Assembly (NCBI GenBank): GCA_903944085.1
Contig: CAJAQO010000045.1
Span: forward strand, 1-48,964
Direction of reading: 5' to 3'
Length of the DNA stretch: 48,964 nt
Source: an uncultured Verrucomicrobia subdivision 3 bacterium
GTDB lineage: Bacteria; Verrucomicrobiota; Verrucomicrobiia; Limisphaerales; UBA11358
Shown one piece after another: positions 26,635 through 37,000 of this stretch; the stretch's first letter is position 1; each line of letters begins with the position of its first letter. The notes under the pieces are model-generated. The model was not told the origin of the DNA. It searched no databases and was given only the letters and a program-made list of their open reading frames with translations. Both the position numbers and the translations under genes were made by a program.

Positions 26635-28394
26635 ACCAGGAGCAGCTCAAGACGATTCTCTGGCTGCGCTGGCGGCTCATGCGCAATCAATGGTCGCGCC
26701 GCGGCAGCCTCGGCGCAGTGCTCGCCGTGCTGATCAGTTTTGGGGCCATCACGCTGGCAGTGGGCTGTTTCACGGCGGCGCTGCTGGGCGCAGCGTTCGG
26801 TTTGGGTGACGCCAAACCGGTGGTCATCATGGGAGTTTGGTTTGGGGCCACGGCGGTATTTCTATTTTTTTGGCTGATCGGACTGATCACTGAACTTCAG
26901 CGCTCGGAGACGATTGATTTGCAGAAGCTCATGCATTTGCCAGTCGCACTGGGCCAGTTGTTCGTCGTCAATTACCTCGTCTCGCACTTTACTTTGAGCA
27001 TCATCGTCATGGTTCCGGTCATGCTGGGTTTGGCCATCGGAATGATTTTTGCGCGCGGGGCGGAGATGGCGCTCATGATTCCGCTGGCGTTGAGCATGGT
27101 CGTCATGATCACGGCTTGGACGTATTGTTTGCGCGGTTGGCTGGCGTCCATGATGAGCAATCCCCGCCGCCGCCGCACGGTCATCATGTGCATTTCGCTG
27201 TCGTTCATTCTGCTCGCGCAAGGCCCGAATCTGTATTTTAATGTTTTTAGTCGCCATGCCGCTTTCAATCAGAAAGCTGCCAGCGGTGAAGAACGGAAAC
27301 ACCGGCGCGACGCGGTTGAAGTCACCTCGCCGCAATCGTTCGATAATCTGATCGCCGCGCAAGGTTTCATCCCGCCGTTCTGGGTGTCCGTCGGCGCCCA
27401 GGGACTGGCCGAAAGAAATGTTCTGCCCGCGCTGTATGGCACGCTCGGCTGCCTCTGTCTCGCGACGCTGGGTTTGCGCCGCGCGTATCGCAGCACGGTA
27501 AGATTTTATCTGGGCGAGACCGGAAATAAAAATTCAGTGCACAGTAAGTCCGCCGACTCTGCCGTGAAAACTGTCCGCGCTCCCATTCAATCCGGCAATC
27601 GCTTTCTGGAGTGGCAGCTTCCCGTCGTGCCGGAACAGTCCGCCGCGCTGGCGCTTGCCACCTTTCGTTCCCTGCTGCGCGCACCGGAAGTGAAAATGGC
27701 GCTAGGGAGTTCGATGATTTCGTTATTGTTCGTCGGCGCGATGATCTTTCTGCGGTCGCCACCCACCCTGTCTGACATGACCAAGCCATTCATCGCTACC
27801 GGCGTCGAGACGTTCTCGACCTTCATCCTAGTCCAATTTTTCGCCAACCAGTTTGGTTTCGACCGCGACGGTTTCCGCTCGCTGATCCTTTCGCCGGCGG
27901 AACGGCGACTGATTCTGCTCGGCAAAAATCTCGCCATTCTGCCCATCGGCTTGGGCTTTGGCTCCATCCTGCTGGCTTTGGTTTCGGTGTGGCTGCACCT
28001 GCCGCCGCTGGCGGTGGTAGCCGCGCTGTTTCAACTTATTACCCTGCTGCTTATCGCCAGCATCGGCGGCAATCTACTTTCCATCCTGATGCCGTTTCGC
28101 ATCCAACCCGGCACGATGAAGCCGACCAAGATGCCGGGGTTGGCAATGTTCGTGATGATTTTGTGCCAGTTTCTGCTTCCCATCGCGATGGCTCCCGCGT
28201 TTGCTCCACCATTACTGGCCTGGCTCTGGCACCGGGCTGACCTGCCCGCGTTCGTGCCCGTCAACCTCATCTGCTCCGCCTTGCTGTGCGGCGGGTTGGT
28301 TTTGATTTATTGGCAGGCGCTCACCCCGCTGGGCCGACTGTTGCAACGCCGCGAGGCCAAAATTCTGGGCGTGGTGACCGTTGAAGTAGAATAG
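26631..28394 (+). CDS. ABC transporter permease, multi-span
   Basis: A 587-residue integral membrane protein with roughly a dozen hydrophobic segments, such as AVLAVLISFGAITLAVGCF near residue 30 and VVMITAWTYCLRGW near 160. ATG 26631 lies in the ATGA overlap with the ATPase gene and the sequence after it is membrane-like; the frame upstream is a shadow of the ATPase. It fits large fused ABC-2-type permeases with two similar halves. A non-membrane charged stretch (KAASGEERKHRRDAVEV, around residue 220) separates early segments. With its partner it forms an export system of unknown substrate. Confidence 0.85.
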   Translation: MNQEQLKTILWLRWRLMRNQWSRRGSLGAVLAVLISFGAITLAVGCFTAALLGAAFGLGDAKPVVIMGVWFGATAVFLFFWLIGLITELQRSETIDLQKLMHLPVALGQLFVVNYLVSHFTLSIIVMVPVMLGLAIGMIFARGAEMALMIPLALSMVVMITAWTYCLRGWLASMMSNPRRRRTVIMCISLSFILLAQGPNLYFNVFSRHAAFNQKAASGEERKHRRDAVEVTSPQSFDNLIAAQGFIPPFWVSVGAQGLAERNVLPALYGTLGCLCLATLGLRRAYRSTVRFYLGETGNKNSVHSKSADSAVKTVRAPIQSGNRFLEWQLPVVPEQSAALALATFRSLLRAPEVKMALGSSMISLLFVGAMIFLRSPPTLSDMTKPFIATGVETFSTFILVQFFANQFGFDRDGFRSLILSPAERRLILLGKNLAILPIGLGFGSILLALVSVWLHLPPLAVVAALFQLITLLLIASIGGNLLSILMPFRIQPGTMKPTKMPGLAMFVMILCQFLLPIAMAPAFAPPLLAWLWHRADLPAFVPVNLICSALLCGGLVLIYWQALTPLGRLLQRREAKILGVVTVEVE

Positions 28395-28519
28395 GACACT
28401 GCGTTCGTGCCGCAGCTGGATTTGCCGCGACGAAGACATGAAACGCTGTGGCGAAGAAAATCGCGACGCAAAATGCCGGTGTCCGAGCCCTTTTGAAAAC
28501 AGATGCGGATGACTTGAGT

Positions 28520-31405
28520 TCACTGGCCGAGGAGGCGATAGAACATTTGAGGATAAACCAGCCGGTTAGTGTAAGGCGAGGCAGCACTGTTCGTCTGCCA
28601 TGGCCCCGATAGGTTAGTCGCCTGTAACAAGGCTCCTTGATCCCAGGTTAGTATCAAACTGCCGCCGGCTTGTTGAGCGATCAACACCGGCAGCGCCTCA
28701 ACCGTTAATTGCACCGCCGCGCTCGTCACCGACAGGCCACCGGCAGTGAATGCCAGTTGATAATAGCCTGCCATGTTAGTAGTCACATTTGGCAGCACCA
28801 GTAAGTTCGTCGTTGCGCTGGTCAAGTTAGTATAGGCAACTCCACCATTTGCCTGCCACTGGAAACTATACGGCGGAGTGCCCGTGTAATTCGAACACAC
28901 CAAAACCACATTCATCCCGGCATACACATTTGCCGACGGCAAAGCCACTGTCGCGCTGAGCGTCGGATTGGCCACCACCGTGACCGTGGTAACCCTCGAA
29001 GTGCTTGCCAAATAATTACCATCTCCTCCATACACAGAGATGAGCGAATGGCTGCCCACAGCTAGACTGGTCGCAGTGTAGGTGGCTAGACCGCTAGTAA
29101 TAGTTCCAGCAGCTAAAAAAATGCCACCATCCAAAAACGTGACTGTTTCGCCATCCGGTGGTGCGGGATCAACTTTGTTCGTCACAATCACTGGCGTGCC
29201 GTAAGCCACAACCGCTGCCGCCGCCATCAAAATGTCGGAGGTCTCGGCCGCATTGGCCACGATCTCAATGGCGTTGACGCCGCCGTAATTTCCATTCGTG
29301 ATCAGCAGATCAAACGCCCCGCCTGATAGATTGGTGACGACAAAATAGTTCGCGCCGGTAGTCTCCCCGGCAGTGCTGGTGTTGGCAGGCGTCAAGTCTT
29401 GGACGAAAATTCCGGCATTGGATGCGTCAGTTGTGAATAGATTCCACTGTTTGGTGCCCAACACCGTGGTGTTGGTCGTTTGTCCGGCATAATAGCGGAT
29501 GTAATCTTGGCCGCCATAACCAGCCGAGCTTCCGTGAAAATAAAAATAGACGCTGTAGCCATTGGTAAAAGCGGAATCTAAGTTGGTTACTGACAGATAC
29601 CAGCAGTTATTGTTCACATTGATCCAGCTTTCCAATAAAGCCACATTGTTGCTCTTAGCGGCAGAATCGACCGTGTGGGTTTTTTCAGCGGCCCAACGAT
29701 AAACAATTTTGGTTGCCGAGGCATATTTCTGGCCGTTGAAAGTGTAATAAGGCACGTTAGTTATTCCACTGCCTGCACCGCCAATGCCAAAGTTGAACCA
29801 ATTCGTTGTGTTCAGCACGCCCGCACCATAGGTGTTGTCGATCAAGTCATGATTGTAATTCTGGTCGGCGGCAAATTTGATGGACAGGCGCGAGCCTGGT
29901 CCGCCATTGCCATAGTTCAAAGAATACGGCGACAATCCCAGCAAATTGGCCCGGACGAAATGAGGATTATACCAGGACTTGTCGGAGGCCGTTTTGGAAA
30001 ACCAGTTTTCGGGGGAGCCGTTATCCGAATAGCCGATGGTATAGACGCCATTGCTGCCCGTTCCCGCACAAATGTTAGGCGCATACATGATTTCGCCCCA
30101 CTGGCTCGCAGCCGAACAAACTGTCACGCCGCTGCTCCACGGCCCCATCGGAGTTGGGGCATATTGGGCCGTGATATGGACAAAGTCGAGATAAGGGAAA
30201 TATACGGCTACATAATTACTTGTCCCGAGTTTGGTCATGGACCATCCGCTGAAATTCGGTATGGCCATGTTTTGGGTGTGATCCGTCACCCAGTTGGTCC
30301 CATTCCAATAAGTCCAGGCTGCGTCCACCGCCAGGCTCCCCAACGGCACCCGCGCCACCTTGGCCCCGTGATAAATGTAATAATAACCATCATCCCCTTT
30401 TACAAAATCGCCAAAATTGTCCGTGCCCGGCGACGTCAGCTCTGTGATGCTTTCCAGTTTTAAGTCCGGCAAAGACAGCGACGCCACCGCCATGCATATA
30501 TTTGAGAGCGGACTGTTGTTTAGTTCGTTTAACAGCACCAAAAGCTTGTTGCTTTCAATGATGCTGCCGGCGATCCAGTCGATGTAAGCCGAATTTGTCG
30601 GCACAAAGAAGGTGTTATTTCCATTATTCATCCAGACGAGGTTGGTGCCGATTTGATGCACCACGCAATTGCGCGGCAACGAACTGCCGCCGCGAATATT
30701 GGAATAAAAGCTATTGAGCGTTGAGGCATACGAATCGTTAAAAATCCACGCGACAGTTCCATCCGGCAACAACGCCGATTTGTCGTTGTCCCCGCCGCTC
30801 CACCCGATTTTGGCGCTGTTGGTCTGGGAAAAAGTCAATTGTCCCCACTGCCAGATATAAGTCAGCGGGACGTCAAACCCGTCGTTGTTGGTCACATCCA
30901 ACACTTCCACATCATCCAGAAAGTATTGCCCGGCCGTCTGAAAATCAAACGCTATGGCGACCGTGTCCGAGGCCTTGAAGGCATACAGATATTCCTGATA
31001 ATTGCCAATCGTCCCGGTGGCTATCGGGTTGGTGGAAAGTTCAAATGGAATTTGCGGAAACACCGGGTTTGCTCCGTTCAAGTTAATCCCAAGTTTGGCC
31101 AGCAGCACGGGGGAACTAGCCCAGAATCTCAGGATATAAGTGTCCGAACTGGTGGCCGTGAACGAGCTGGTGACAATTTGAACGGAATTGGAAGCCGTCC
31201 CGGCATTGCTCACCGTCACCAGCAAGGCGTTGGTCCCGCTGTGAACATTGGTCGCTACGTTGGCAAAGGTCGCCGCACCGGTGCCGGACAACTGACTGAC
31301 CCAATTGCTCAAGCCCGCCTCGAATCCGCCATTGGTGAGGATTTGCGCTCCGGCCAAATTGCCCCAAATTAACACTATAAAACCCGCAAGCTTCCTGCTA
31401 GCCAT
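28520..31405 (-). CDS. secreted multidomain protein with DUF5005/DUF4185-like propeller, Ig domains and tail domain
   Basis: A 961-residue exported protein. Start 31405 (MASRKLAGFIVLIWGNLAGA) gives a normal signal peptide; an in-frame ATG 69 bases upstream does not. After it comes a CBM-like jelly roll (ILTNGGFEAGLSNWV, about 20-160). Next is a long beta-rich region (about 180-560) with GGDNDKSALLPDGTVAWIFN, resembling DUF5005/DUF4185 glycosidase-like propellers. A Big3-type repeat (DGETVTFLDGG), an Ig-like domain (PPYSFQWQANGG) and a final ATNLSGPWQTN...FYRLLGQ module follow. That last module recurs at the end of many verrucomicrobial secreted proteins. Possible glycan-binding or glycan-cleaving role; no catalytic residues can be assigned. 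Confidence 0.75.
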   Translation of the reverse strand: MASRKLAGFIVLIWGNLAGAQILTNGGFEAGLSNWVSQLSGTGAATFANVATNVHSGTNALLVTVSNAGTASNSVQIVTSSFTATSSDTYILRFWASSPVLLAKLGINLNGANPVFPQIPFELSTNPIATGTIGNYQEYLYAFKASDTVAIAFDFQTAGQYFLDDVEVLDVTNNDGFDVPLTYIWQWGQLTFSQTNSAKIGWSGGDNDKSALLPDGTVAWIFNDSYASTLNSFYSNIRGGSSLPRNCVVHQIGTNLVWMNNGNNTFFVPTNSAYIDWIAGSIIESNKLLVLLNELNNSPLSNICMAVASLSLPDLKLESITELTSPGTDNFGDFVKGDDGYYYIYHGAKVARVPLGSLAVDAAWTYWNGTNWVTDHTQNMAIPNFSGWSMTKLGTSNYVAVYFPYLDFVHITAQYAPTPMGPWSSGVTVCSAASQWGEIMYAPNICAGTGSNGVYTIGYSDNGSPENWFSKTASDKSWYNPHFVRANLLGLSPYSLNYGNGGPGSRLSIKFAADQNYNHDLIDNTYGAGVLNTTNWFNFGIGGAGSGITNVPYYTFNGQKYASATKIVYRWAAEKTHTVDSAAKSNNVALLESWINVNNNCWYLSVTNLDSAFTNGYSVYFYFHGSSAGYGGQDYIRYYAGQTTNTTVLGTKQWNLFTTDASNAGIFVQDLTPANTSTAGETTGANYFVVTNLSGGAFDLLITNGNYGGVNAIEIVANAAETSDILMAAAAVVAYGTPVIVTNKVDPAPPDGETVTFLDGGIFLAAGTITSGLATYTATSLAVGSHSLISVYGGDGNYLASTSRVTTVTVVANPTLSATVALPSANVYAGMNVVLVCSNYTGTPPYSFQWQANGGVAYTNLTSATTNLLVLPNVTTNMAGYYQLAFTAGGLSVTSAAVQLTVEALPVLIAQQAGGSLILTWDQGALLQATNLSGPWQTNSAASPYTNRLVYPQMFYRLLGQ

Positions 31406-31666
31406 CAGGCCGTGCTGACAAAACTCCAGAATCCGGCGCGGAGCCGACCCAGAGGCAAATCTTAGAATGTTCACAAATATATTATTGGCGGGAGGCTTAA
31501 AATATCACTTGGCTGCACTTGGCGGATGGCCTTCGAGTATCTTAGCACCCATGCGCAATCACAACCAAATATTAGTCGCAGCGCCACTCGGTTTAGACAC
31601 ATGGTTGAGAAAACGCCTTGACCTCTGCGGTCAAGAGTGGCTTGCTACCGAACCAACCCAGGATCA

Positions 31667-33988
31667 ATGAAACGACGTATTTTCCTCAAACAATCAGCGC
31701 TGGTCGCAGCCGGGTTGACGGCGGTGCCTCACAAATTATTTTGCACTTTGGCGCGTGGTCAGTCCACCGGCAATTCAGGTGTGCCGATGGTTGCTTGGCA
31801 ACCGGTCGGTCTCTCGGGCGGTGGGGCCATGTTCACGCCGGCAATCTCGCCGGTGGATCCGAACTTGATGCTCTTGAACTGCGATATGAGCGCGGCCTAT
31901 CTTTCGGAAGATGGTGGCCACACTTGGGGCATGATCAACCAAGCCCAGCTTCGTAGCGACACGGTTTGTCGTCCGGCTTTTCACCCAACGGACCCGAACA
32001 TTATTTACGCTTCCTCGGGTGGGCAGCTCAAACTCAGCCGGGATCGGGGCCGGACATTCGCGGGCATTGGCAATCTCTCGGATGCTCTGGCCGGCGAACT
32101 CGCGATTAATCCGGCGGATGCCAGAATTATTTTGGCCGGCACTCGCAACGGCCGCTGTTGGCTTTCGCGTGATGGCGGAAAAAACTGGGCGGTTTGTCTT
32201 GGGCCCACGGGCCTGGTGATCGCTTTCCACTTTGACCGCCCGCGGCAGGGGCGTTCGATGTTTGCCGCGACGGAGCAAGGCATCTGGCGATCGGATGACG
32301 ACGGACAAAGCTGGTCGGAGAAAACCCGGGGATTGCCGTGGAAGGCGATTCAAGGGTTCGCCGGCGGCTCGGACGAGGCAAGAAACTTAATCATGCTTTA
32401 TTGCTCAATCCAAAGCCGGAACGAGAACGGAGTTTTCAGTGGCGGAATCTACCGTTCCCGGAATCGGGGCGAGACGTGGGAATCGGCGATGGGCCAAGGA
32501 CTCAACATTGAGACCGCGAAAGCCGATGAGTGGGCGTTTGGTTCCATTTCGCAATACCACCAATTGCTCGTGACGGACGCGAAACCTTTGACCGTATATG
32601 CCTTCAACACCAGCACCGGCTTTCATCCGCCGCACAGCGACACGGTGTATCGCAGCGACGATGGCGGCGAAACGTGGCGGGCAACTTACTTTCAAGATCC
32701 GCGTTTTAAAAGTCATAACGTCGCCCCGGATTGGGTGACCGCTTCGTGCGGCAAAAGTTTCAAGGGCGGTGAGACGCCGTTCGGTGTGGCCATTTGTAAC
32801 ACTGATCCCCGCCGCGTAATTCTCCTGCGCAATGAGGCCCATATCACACATGACGGCGGCACAACGTGGTTCAACGGACATACCTATCCAACATCCGGCA
32901 AGCCGCCCGGCCCGCGTTCCGCCTGGATTTGCAACGGACTAGTTGTCACCACGACCTGGCATTTTTACATTGATCCCTTTGAAGCAAACCGCCAATACAT
33001 TTGCTACACGGACATCGGGCTGGCCCGCTCCACCGATGCCGGCAAATCCTGGATCTGGTGGGATCCGCAATCTTGGTCCCCTTGGCGGAACACGTGTTAC
33101 GAACTGGCCTTTGATCCGGAAACTCCCGGCAAAATTTGGGGCGCGTTTTCCGACGTGCATGATATTCCAAACGATAACATCATCTCCGAACGGCACGGTC
33201 ATGGTTATCCCGGCGGGGTCTGCAGCTCAACCAACTTTGGCGCGTCGTGGAGCAGCGTGACGGAAGGACTGCCGCGCAAACCGGTGACTTCGATCGTGCT
33301 CGATCCCAAGAGCCCAAAAAATGCCCGCACACTTTACGCCGGTGTGTTTGAAGCCGGCGTTTTCAAATCCACCGACGACGGCCTCACTTGGACGCTCAAG
33401 AAAACCGGTCTCGGGCAGCCGGATAATTTGCGCGTCTCGCGCGTGGTTCTCCACCGCGACGGCACGCTGTTCGCCGCCATTTGTGCCAAGCGGCCAGCGG
33501 CCGGCCAGCCGCTTAGTCCGAACGGCGTCGGCCTTTATCGTTCCGACGACGGAGCGGAGACGTGGACCAAGATCAATGTTTCCGAGCCGTTGCTCTATCT
33601 CAAAGATTTCTCCGTCGATCCTCACAACAGCCAGCGCATCTTGTTGGGCGCAGCGGACGCGGGCCGGGGCGATCATTCTGGCGGCCTTTATCGCACCGAC
33701 AACGGTGGTCAAACCTGGCGGCAAATCGGCCGCGAAGGGCCGCAGACTTTTGGCGGTTATTTTCACCCGCAACGCGCGGGCTGGATTTACATGACGCTGA
33801 CGGAGGACGCTCCCGGCGCCGGGCTTTGGCGCTCGCGTGATGATGGGAAAACCTGGCGGCCCTTCGATGATCTGCCGTTCGCAAACATCCAGCGGGTCGA
33901 GTTTGATCCCGCCAACGACGCGGTGATTTGGGTGACGACTTTCGGCGGCGGGGTGTGGCGCGGGCCAGCGACGCCGGCGGAACCATGA
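31667..33988 (+). CDS. Tat-exported Asp-box protein, GH74/sortilin-like double propeller
   Basis: A 773-residue protein with a twin-arginine-type signal (MKRRIFLKQSALVAAGL). ATG 31667 puts this signal first. The remainder is beta-propeller repeats with 13 Asp boxes of the SxDxGxTW type, for example SEDGGHTW, SRDGGKNW, SDDGGETW, STDAGKSW, STDDGLTW and SRDDGKTW. That number fits two seven-bladed propellers, as in GH74 xyloglucanases and VPS10/sortilin-like proteins. GH74 enzymes use two Asp residues on propeller loops, which I cannot place safely. It is divergent from the gene at 28520 and followed by rhamnosidase and GH-A genes, so a polysaccharide role is likely. Substrate unknown. Confidence 0.8.
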   Translation: MKRRIFLKQSALVAAGLTAVPHKLFCTLARGQSTGNSGVPMVAWQPVGLSGGGAMFTPAISPVDPNLMLLNCDMSAAYLSEDGGHTWGMINQAQLRSDTVCRPAFHPTDPNIIYASSGGQLKLSRDRGRTFAGIGNLSDALAGELAINPADARIILAGTRNGRCWLSRDGGKNWAVCLGPTGLVIAFHFDRPRQGRSMFAATEQGIWRSDDDGQSWSEKTRGLPWKAIQGFAGGSDEARNLIMLYCSIQSRNENGVFSGGIYRSRNRGETWESAMGQGLNIETAKADEWAFGSISQYHQLLVTDAKPLTVYAFNTSTGFHPPHSDTVYRSDDGGETWRATYFQDPRFKSHNVAPDWVTASCGKSFKGGETPFGVAICNTDPRRVILLRNEAHITHDGGTTWFNGHTYPTSGKPPGPRSAWICNGLVVTTTWHFYIDPFEANRQYICYTDIGLARSTDAGKSWIWWDPQSWSPWRNTCYELAFDPETPGKIWGAFSDVHDIPNDNIISERHGHGYPGGVCSSTNFGASWSSVTEGLPRKPVTSIVLDPKSPKNARTLYAGVFEAGVFKSTDDGLTWTLKKTGLGQPDNLRVSRVVLHRDGTLFAAICAKRPAAGQPLSPNGVGLYRSDDGAETWTKINVSEPLLYLKDFSVDPHNSQRILLGAADAGRGDHSGGLYRTDNGGQTWRQIGREGPQTFGGYFHPQRAGWIYMTLTEDAPGAGLWRSRDDGKTWRPFDDLPFANIQRVEFDPANDAVIWVTTFGGGVWRGPATPAEP

Positions 33989-34009
33989 ATATTTTATCCG
34001 CGCCTGGGC

Positions 34010-34049
34010 GCGGCGAAACGCCGCAAAGGGTTCGCGATAGTTTATCGCG
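34010..34049. repeat. two small hairpins between the Asp-box and GH78 genes
   Basis: gcggcg-aaa-cgccgc (34010-34024) and cgcgata-gtt-tatcgcg (34033-34049) are perfect stems with 3-base loops, in the 82-base gap after the Asp-box gene. There is no T-run, so they are not classical terminators, but they may act on mRNA processing. Confidence 0.5.
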
Positions 34050-34070
34050 TGAGGCGAAAAGCTGTTTACA

Positions 34071-37000
34071 ATGAAAGCGACAAAAATGATGATTAAAAAA
34101 TGGCTGCTGTGGCTGCTCGTGCTGGACGCCGTTTTAGTGAACGTCGCGGCGGCTGTCACCGTCGGTGAACTGCGTTGCGAATCTCTGCGCAATCCTGCGG
34201 GCATTGACAGCCTCAATCCCCGGTTGAGCTGGATCATCGAATCAGACCGCCGCCGCGAAACTCAGACGGCGTATCAAGTGTTGGTCGCGTCCACGGCGGA
34301 GTTGCTCGCCGCCGACCAAAGCGATTTTTGGAACAGCGGCAAAATTTTATCGGATGCATCGGCGCAGGTGGAATATGCCGGGCAGGCACTGCCAGCAAGC
34401 GCCAGATGTTTCTGGAAGGTGCGCATCTGGGATCGCGATGGCAAGCCGTCCAACTGGAGCGCGCCGGCAGCTTGGAGCATGGGCCTTCTCAACGCCGCCG
34501 ATTGGACCGCGCAGTGGATCACTGATCCAATTCTGGCGGACCCGGCCAATCGCCCGCTGACGCCGATCCATTGTTACCGCAGCGAACTGGCGGACCGTCC
34601 GGATGCCGTCAAATGGATCGTGCTCGACCTCGGATCGAGCAAACGGATGGATGCGCTGGACATTTTGCCCGCCCGGCCGCCCGACCTGCATAGCGATTTC
34701 CGCACGGCAATGTTCCCGTTGCGATTCAAAGTCGAAGTTGCGAACGACCGGGATTTTAGTCATGCGCAGCTCGTGGTGGACCACACTGGCAAAGATGTTC
34801 CGAACCCACGCAACAACTCGTGTCGTTTCCAGTTCCCGGCGATCACGGCGCGGTATGTTCGTCTGACCATCACCCGCTTGGCCTGCTGGGACGGCCAGGA
34901 TTATGGTGTCGCTCTGGGTGAACTGGCTGTCTTCGATGGCCCGCAAGCCATCGCCATCGGGGCTGGTGTGGAATGCTCGGATTCGATCGAGACCGAACGC
35001 TGGTCCAAAAAATTTCTCGTGGACGCGAAACCGGCTGTGGCGCTGGTTGATTCAATCGCTTTGGATGCTGGCATGTCGGACACAACGAAAAAATTTACCG
35101 TGTCGCGGGTGCCCATGTTGCGTCGTGAATTTAACCTCGCCGACAAGGTCCGCCGAGCCACGCTTTCAGTTTCTGCGCGCGGATTCTACGAGGTGCGCAT
35201 CAATGGTAAACGCGTTAGCGATGAACTGCTCACGCCCGGCTTTACCGACTACGGTGCCCGCCTTCAATACGAGACGCACGACGTCACCAGCCTCCTCCAA
35301 CAAGGGACGAACGCCCTCGGTGCGATATTGGGCAACGGCTGGTATGCCGGGCACATGAATCTATTCGAGATGCGGTGTATCTACGGATACTTTCCCCAAT
35401 TCCTCGCGCAGCTCGCGGTGGAGCTTGCGGACGGAACACAGCTGACGCTTGGCACGGATGGAAAATGGCGCAGCACGCTGGACGGCCCGGTGCGCTGGTC
35501 TGATTTGCTCGATGGCGAAGGTTATGATTGCCGGCGGGAAATGGCTGGCTGGGATCAACCGGGCTTCGATGATCATGCTTGGAAACCGGTCTGGTCGCAG
35601 CCGCGCAACGCAGTGCCGTTGGTTGGGGACCGCTGTCAGCCGGTGCGTGTCATCCGCGAGTTCCAGCCCGTGGCCGTCAAGGAAGTGAAACCAGGCGTCT
35701 ATGTTTTTGATTTCGGTCAGGAATTCACCGGTTGGTGCCGGTTGAAGGCGGGCGGGCCGGCCGGCACGCATGTGCGTCTGCGCCACACCGAGATGGTTTC
35801 ACCGGACGGCAACGTGGATGCCGGAACGCTCATGGGCACGCTGCAAGAGGAGGATTATATTCTTGATGGCAAAGGTGAGCGCACGCTGGCGCCGCACTTC
35901 ACCTACCACGGCTTCCGTTACGTCGAACTGTCAGGGCTGCCCGGCAAATTGAAACCCGACACGCTGGTGGCGGTCAACGTGCGCACGGACGCGGCGGTAA
36001 CCGGCCATTTCGAGTGCTCCAACGAAATGTATAACCGCATTCAAAAAGCGGCGGCGTGGACCCAGGCCAATCTGCTTTTCGACGTGCCAGCCGGCTGCGC
36101 CGCGCGGTCCGAGCGGATCGCGTGGATGGGCGACATCCGGCCTTGTGTGCAGTCCTTGTTGCTGAATTTTGACACCGCACCACTCCTGGCCAAATATGTG
36201 AACGACATCCGCGATGAGCAAACACCCGAAGGCCGTTTTACCGACATTGCTCCCCATGCCCATCTTACCGGCACCACTGTCTGCGTGGGCACGCCGGGTT
36301 GGGCGGATGCCGGCGTCTCTTTGCCGTGGGAACTCTATGTAAACACCGGCAACCAGCGTTTGCTGGCTGAACATTTCGAAGCGGCGAAGCGCTGGGTGGA
36401 TTCCATCCACGCCGGCAATCCTGATTTGCTGTGGCGAAACAATCGCGGACAGGATTGGGGCGACTGGTTGAGCGCCGGCGTTGAGACGCCGAGGGAACTG
36501 GGCGCGACCGCCTTCTTCGCGCACTCGGCCGATTTGTTGGCCCGCATGGCCCAAGTTTTGGGGCGCACGGAAGACGCCGAAAAATATCAAACCCTGTTCC
36601 AAGCCATCCGCCGAGCCTTCGTCAAAAATTATGTCAGCTCAAACGGAATCATTGGCGGTGCTGCTCCCGGCAGCCCCGCCATGCAAGACGTGACGGACAG
36701 CGTTCGTTCCCTGATAAAAAACGGGAGGCTGGCCTTTGCCGTGAAGAACGAAGTGCTCGGCGGTGATCCCGCTCCGAATCGAATTAAAAATCTTCAGCTG
36801 ACCATCCGTAATGGAAATCAATCCGAGCAGCAGACGTTTGTCGAAAACAGCAAGGTGGAAATCGGTGGCGAAAACGCAAGGCCACTTGAGATCATTTCCG
36901 CAGCCTACGGCTATGACGCCACGGATTTGGGCGACACGCAAGGCAGCTATGCGCTCGCCCTGCATTTTGGTTTGCTGGACGAACCCTGGCGTGCCCAAGC

